Shown here one piece after another: positions 60,701-64,000 of a DNA stretch of 64,000 bases. The DNA comes from Phytoseiulus persimilis (Eukaryota; Arthropoda; Arachnida; Mesostigmata; Phytoseiidae), in assembly GCA_037576195.1 (NCBI GenBank), contig CM075102.1, positions 37,692,745-37,756,744 on the forward strand. The letters are read 5' to 3'. The position numbers and the translations under genes were made by a program. Each line of letters starts with the position of its first letter. Position 1 is the first letter of the stretch. The notes beneath the pieces are model-generated. The model was not told the origin of the DNA, did not search any database, and worked only from the letters and a program-made list of their open reading frames with translations.

Positions 60701-61764
60701 ATTTTTTTCACCGAGGGCGCGGACAGGCTCCGGTGCGAGTTTGGAAGAACTCTGCATCTTGTGGCTGTTTGTAAGTCTGGTGGGCAGTGTTAATTTGGGG
60801 GGGGGGGGGGGGGGTATCGCCGATTCTCGGCGTTATCGGTACGCTCAGCGGCCAGTACCGTCAGTTCGATTTTCACCGTGTCATGTCGGTGGGCTCGTGG
60901 CTTGATGGCTTGTCGTCGGAGGGGACGCATCTGATACAAATACGCTCTTCTCGCTCCGTTGTGTTCAGAATTCCAAAGCATCGATACACGAACCCGGCCG
61001 TACCGTGGTTTCCGGAAGCTATTGGAGAATTCAGTTGTCATCTTGTCGAGTAGGAACTCCTTTGTACACTCCACAGAAATGTTCTTGTCCCAGCAGCGAC
61101 GTCGCTGTCGTCTCTGTTGTAGGAGGTGGATGTTTCCTCAGCAACAACGACAATGACGGAGAGACCGTTTTTCCCTCAGAGGCCGACTTCTATCTTTGTC
61201 TCTTTAGTTGAACAATGCTGCACCTTCACAAGGCGATTCGTTATCGCTTCGTGTCGCTCTCTGACTTTGTGGCGAATCTTGCTCCGTTCCTCTCTGTCAA
61301 CTGACCCTGAAGAATGCTTTACTTCACGAGCAGCTCGTGCGTTTCCTCTGAGCAGCACGAGACAGATCTTCACTCGACCGGTCAACGAGCCTGAAGTCCA
61401 CCGACATTGAGCTCCGGAGAAACTGCAGATTATTTAGCTCCGGCCAAACGCATCTCATCGCGGTACATCCTTCGCCTGGAGCTGGCGTTCCGGGAGACGT
61501 TTGATCCGCTTCCCGGACGAAACTGGAGAACATGCCAGAATCCAATAGTATTCGACTCCAACCGGATTTCTCACGTTTCCAGGCACCGCTGGCGTTCCCT
61601 CGGAGGCTGTGGGACTTTTGGAACAGGCGGCTCTTTTGATATCCGCTGGAACTTCTTCACCCGCCGGTTTGACGTTTTGCAGCATCACTCCATATTCGAG
61701 ATCGATCGGGATGGGTGCTTTTTGCGCTTCATTGGTCAGCAGATGGTACTTCTGGCACATTTAA
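57760..61764 (+). CDS. Gustatory-receptor-like gene B with a glycine-rich extracellular insert
   Basis: Exons: B1 57760-58024 (RLVKPCVFLLKIFSIG, TM1); B2 58225-59466 (TM2 around FIVCSFVLLTQSYSG, TM3 around FFGCLLFLLGSSSVLVVL, then about 330 residues of linker); B3 59534-59691; B4 60112-60288 (loop with ETRQMFLQSIVLCRSIDLLF); B5 60550-60770 (TM5 WTLIVFVDVQLMLDLIYEM and TM6 VVILIHLTVLTVLHIFF); B7 from about 60979 (tentative); B8 61583-61764 (GTAGVPSEAVGLLEQAALL, TM7 region, TAA). Phases match gene A. The start sits in GCCATGG. Oddities: the linker changes frame near 59190-59215 as read, and the C-terminus lacks a clear QF and ends early, so B may also be damaged or the sequence may contain indel errors. 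The family role would be a sensory ligand-gated cation channel. Confidence is good that A and B are paralogues and moderate for the family name. Confidence 0.6.
58157..58183 (+). repeat. Poly-C and CT-repeat in receptor B intron 1
   Basis: A C-run followed by (CT)n, about 40 bases upstream of the B2 acceptor. It probably serves in part as an extended pyrimidine tract. Confidence 0.7.
58450..59466 (+). other. Glycine-rich linker between TM3 and TM4 of receptor B
   Basis: It begins with a Pro/Thr-rich, mucin-like segment (TTTEAPTTTKR) directly after TM3, then long Gly/Ala/Asn-rich sequence with motifs such as GNPGIFGNGGPGGGLGASG and GAGFGVGFASGTT. In gustatory-receptor topology the TM3-TM4 loop is outside the cell and usually a few tens of residues long. 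The frame is open for over 900 bases after TM3, and the final part (59215-59466) continues in another frame with the same composition. Confidence 0.7.
60797..60814 (+). repeat. Poly-G run
   Basis: Eighteen consecutive G just after the donor of receptor B exon B5, near the 5' end of the following intron. Confidence 0.9.
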
Positions 61765-63800
61765 CCGTTCTCCCGGTGGGGCAACGACCGGAATGGGGAA
61801 ATCATCGAGTTTTTTGTGACTTATGCGGTGAGCTCTGTCGATGCCCGATGTATGGCGAAACCACTGTCTCGAGGAATAATGGCCGAGCAAGAAAATGCCT
61901 TCCAACGGAAAGGAGGAAGCGAGAGCCTCGGTTTTTTCGCACTTCACCTTATGAGGCTTGTCGCCACGGTCACGTCGCATTCAGTGCACTACAAATGATA
62001 GGTTCGTGTCGGACGCAGGTGTCAGCCGGCTGAAACGGAACACTCCCGACACATTCCTCTGCCATGTCCAGCAAGCTGTTTTCCATGTAGCTGACTCCAG
62101 CCGAAACGTGACTAAAGTCGAAATACTTACGTAAGTCAGGGTGTCGGGAACCACTTTGCCTCCGAGATGCTCAAATCGGGGTGGGTCGTTGAAGGAAGCG
62201 ACACGTGGAAAGCTCGCGGTACTGTCACGCAGCCCGAACCCCGTTCTCCCGTTCGACCCGATTCGAACTCGATGTTCAGGATCACGACGGAGCATGGAAG
62301 GAACCAGAACAGGGAGAGACCGGGCTGGTCGAGGTCTTGTTTGCAGAAGGCGCTTTACTCAGAGCAGCGAACGTCCACACCCGCCATGCAGTCATGCCTG
62401 GACCACACCCGTTCACCGGGTGGCGGCCTTCTCCATTCCGCAAGAATACTCAGGATGAGCTAGCTATCCGAGGAGTGAAGACGGGTCGACGGGCGGTAAA
62501 CAGATAGGAGGCTCAGTGAGGGTACAAAGCTGGATTAAACTACAACAAGACGGTCCATTCCGCCTTCGCGGCGCAAAAGGAGGAGAACCACGCATCCGCA
62601 GCATAGTTACGAGCTTCAGATATGCGCATATCCAGATCAATTCGTGATCTGTAGCACTGGTTTAGTTTCCCGAGAGGCTCCAACGAATACAATGCCAGTC
62701 ATGAGTAGTGCCTCCGGGGAGGTAGTCCCCAGAAATATCTAGCTAGTCCCAACAGTGCGGATCCTGCGACCGACGGCTTTGTCTTGGCTTGCGGTCATTT
62801 AATCGCATCAAAGCATCAGGAGAAAGGGCGCATAGGGAGAAAATCCTTTTCCGTGCAATCCATACTCGTATTTGAGACACGTAGGCCCACAACCGACGGA
62901 ATCGGAGAGAAAGAATATCAATCAGCTTCAGGTACCGCGGTCGCGACTTTTTCGTAAGCGACGTGACGTTGGCAGTAATCGAAGAGCAATACGTCAAGAA
63001 TCGAGAGGAGGGGGGAGAGGGGGCGCTGAAGGCCTCGAACGACGAGGTACTGCCAAGAGCCTCAACGAGAACAGCGAGAGGCCTTGGCGGAAAACGGAGA
63101 CGCGCGCAGACACACACAGGGCCGTTTGACTAAGAAAAGGAAGCGGCCGACCGGCTCCTCTCAGTCAAGGGCTGGCGAAGTTTTCCTGCTTGATTATTAA
63201 CACTTTTATGCAAACGAAGAGTACGGGTGAGAAGAGCGCAGCTCCTCAGCTCTGATTAATTGCAGCCGATCGCGGTAAGACCGCCGCGGTCCCTCCATCC
63301 GACGAGGTGGCTTTTGTTAGTCGGAACGAGCCGAGACACCGGAGCAAGCAACAACGTTCACGAAATTCCCCACCGCTAGCGCCGATGGCGGATACGTCTC
63401 AACCTGTGTCGCCCCATCTCCTCCCCCTCGAGGTTCCATCTCTGAGCCCCAGCTGTTGCATCGAAGATTTCCTCGAATGACCACAATTAGCCTCAACTCG
63501 GTAAAACTCCCGTCACCGCGTTCTGAACCGCACAGCTCAAGGATCAACACAGACCCCGGTGCTTTTTCAGATAGCTATTGCGAGCGGGCGAGTGCTTGGT
63601 ACCTCGGCTGGGGGGAAACAAATCTATTCTCCAATATCTTCTATTACCGCGTTCATTATCGGCGTCTTCGACCCTGCGCTCCCCACAATTTTCTACGCAG
63701 AACGTCTTACTTGTTGGTGATAAACAGGATGATTCAGGAGAGGATTGAGAGCCGAAAAGAATCCCCATCCCGTTCAAGCCTTGAGAGGCTGTGCTCTCAC
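61765..63800. other. Unassigned region downstream of receptor B
   Basis: Plus frames at 61990-62130 (VSRLKRNTPDTFLCHVQQ) and 62205-62507 (RFELDVQDHDGAWKEPEQGE) look coding by composition. The first ends at an excellent donor, CTTAC|GTAAGTC. The opposite strand has an equally good donor at the same place. I could not decide which strand is transcribed and recognise no domain. The plus frame 63456-63944 is also unassigned. Confidence 0.3.
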
Positions 63801-64000
63801 CTCAAGAGACCGCCGACGCGGGTGAGTCGTCCAGAGGCGGGCTCGCGGGTGTGTTTCGCCGAGCAAGGTAGAGAGGAAGTCGAGGTAGGGTTCCCTATTG
63901 TGGTGCATCATGTTCTCGGGGAACCGGAACTTCGGGAGCCATGATTCTCGCAGAGCCTCTTTTTCGATCCGTACTTCGGGAGCTGCATACGTGAAATGCG
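63801..64000 (-). CDS. Possible partial exon at the right edge
   Basis: A minus-strand frame open from the window edge encodes 66 residues with a natural composition (APEVRIEKEALRESWLPKF, then NREPYLDFLSTLLGETHPR) and ends at CTTGAG|GTGAGAG, a good donor, in phase 0. The gene would extend beyond position 64000. No family was recognised and no downstream exon was found within the window. Confidence 0.35.

Noticed and set aside
61455-61760. 101-codon minus-strand frame with a natural-looking composition
   Set aside because: Antisense of exon B8, whose plus-strand translation aligns with receptor A.

Overview
The window is animal nuclear DNA. Genes are split by GT-AG introns, the non-coding sequence is GC-balanced and CpG-rich, and two widely conserved animal proteins are recognisable: cytochrome c oxidase subunit 4 and phospholipase C-gamma. 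The other recognisable genes look like arthropod 7-transmembrane gustatory (chemosensory) receptors. The COX4 sequence resembles arthropod forms. An arthropod is likely; a compact-genome mite such as a mesostigmatan/phytoseiid is my best guess, but this is inference and not proven by the sequence.

Layout. At 1-1.4 kb, minus strand, is the 3' half of a gustatory-receptor-like gene that leaves the window on the left. At 3.9-4.8 kb, minus, lies a decayed Tc1-type transposase. At 5.75-6.51 kb, minus, is a complete two-exon COX4 gene. From 7 to 13.7 kb are long minus-strand open frames that I cannot name; two of them carry a motif like the intracellular loop of the receptor genes. At 13.93-14.95 kb sits a foldback element with long inverted arms. 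From 16.54 to 48.3 kb, plus strand, is a complete PLC-gamma gene of 19 coding exons (about 1263 residues) with every domain of the family in order: PH, EF hands, PLC-X, split PH enclosing two SH2 and one SH3, PLC-Y and C2. From 52.0 to 61.8 kb, plus strand, are two tandem paralogous gustatory-receptor-like genes (called A and B here) with matching exon phases. Copy A has an in-frame stop and frame breaks. Copy B carries a glycine-rich insertion of about 330 residues where the second extracellular loop should be. The right edge holds a possible partial minus-strand exon.

How the genes relate. COX4 is a mitochondrial housekeeping gene. PLC-gamma is a cytosolic signalling enzyme activated by tyrosine kinases. 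The receptor-like genes on both sides of PLC-gamma suggest a local expansion with birth and death of copies. No CRISPR array, operon, tRNA or rRNA was seen.

Limits. Exon borders come from reading frames, GT/AG sites and phase consistency by eye, with no alignment program. PLC-gamma and COX4 are firm. The receptor identity rests on topology, a conserved loop motif and mutual similarity. The regions called unassigned may hold genes I could not recognise.
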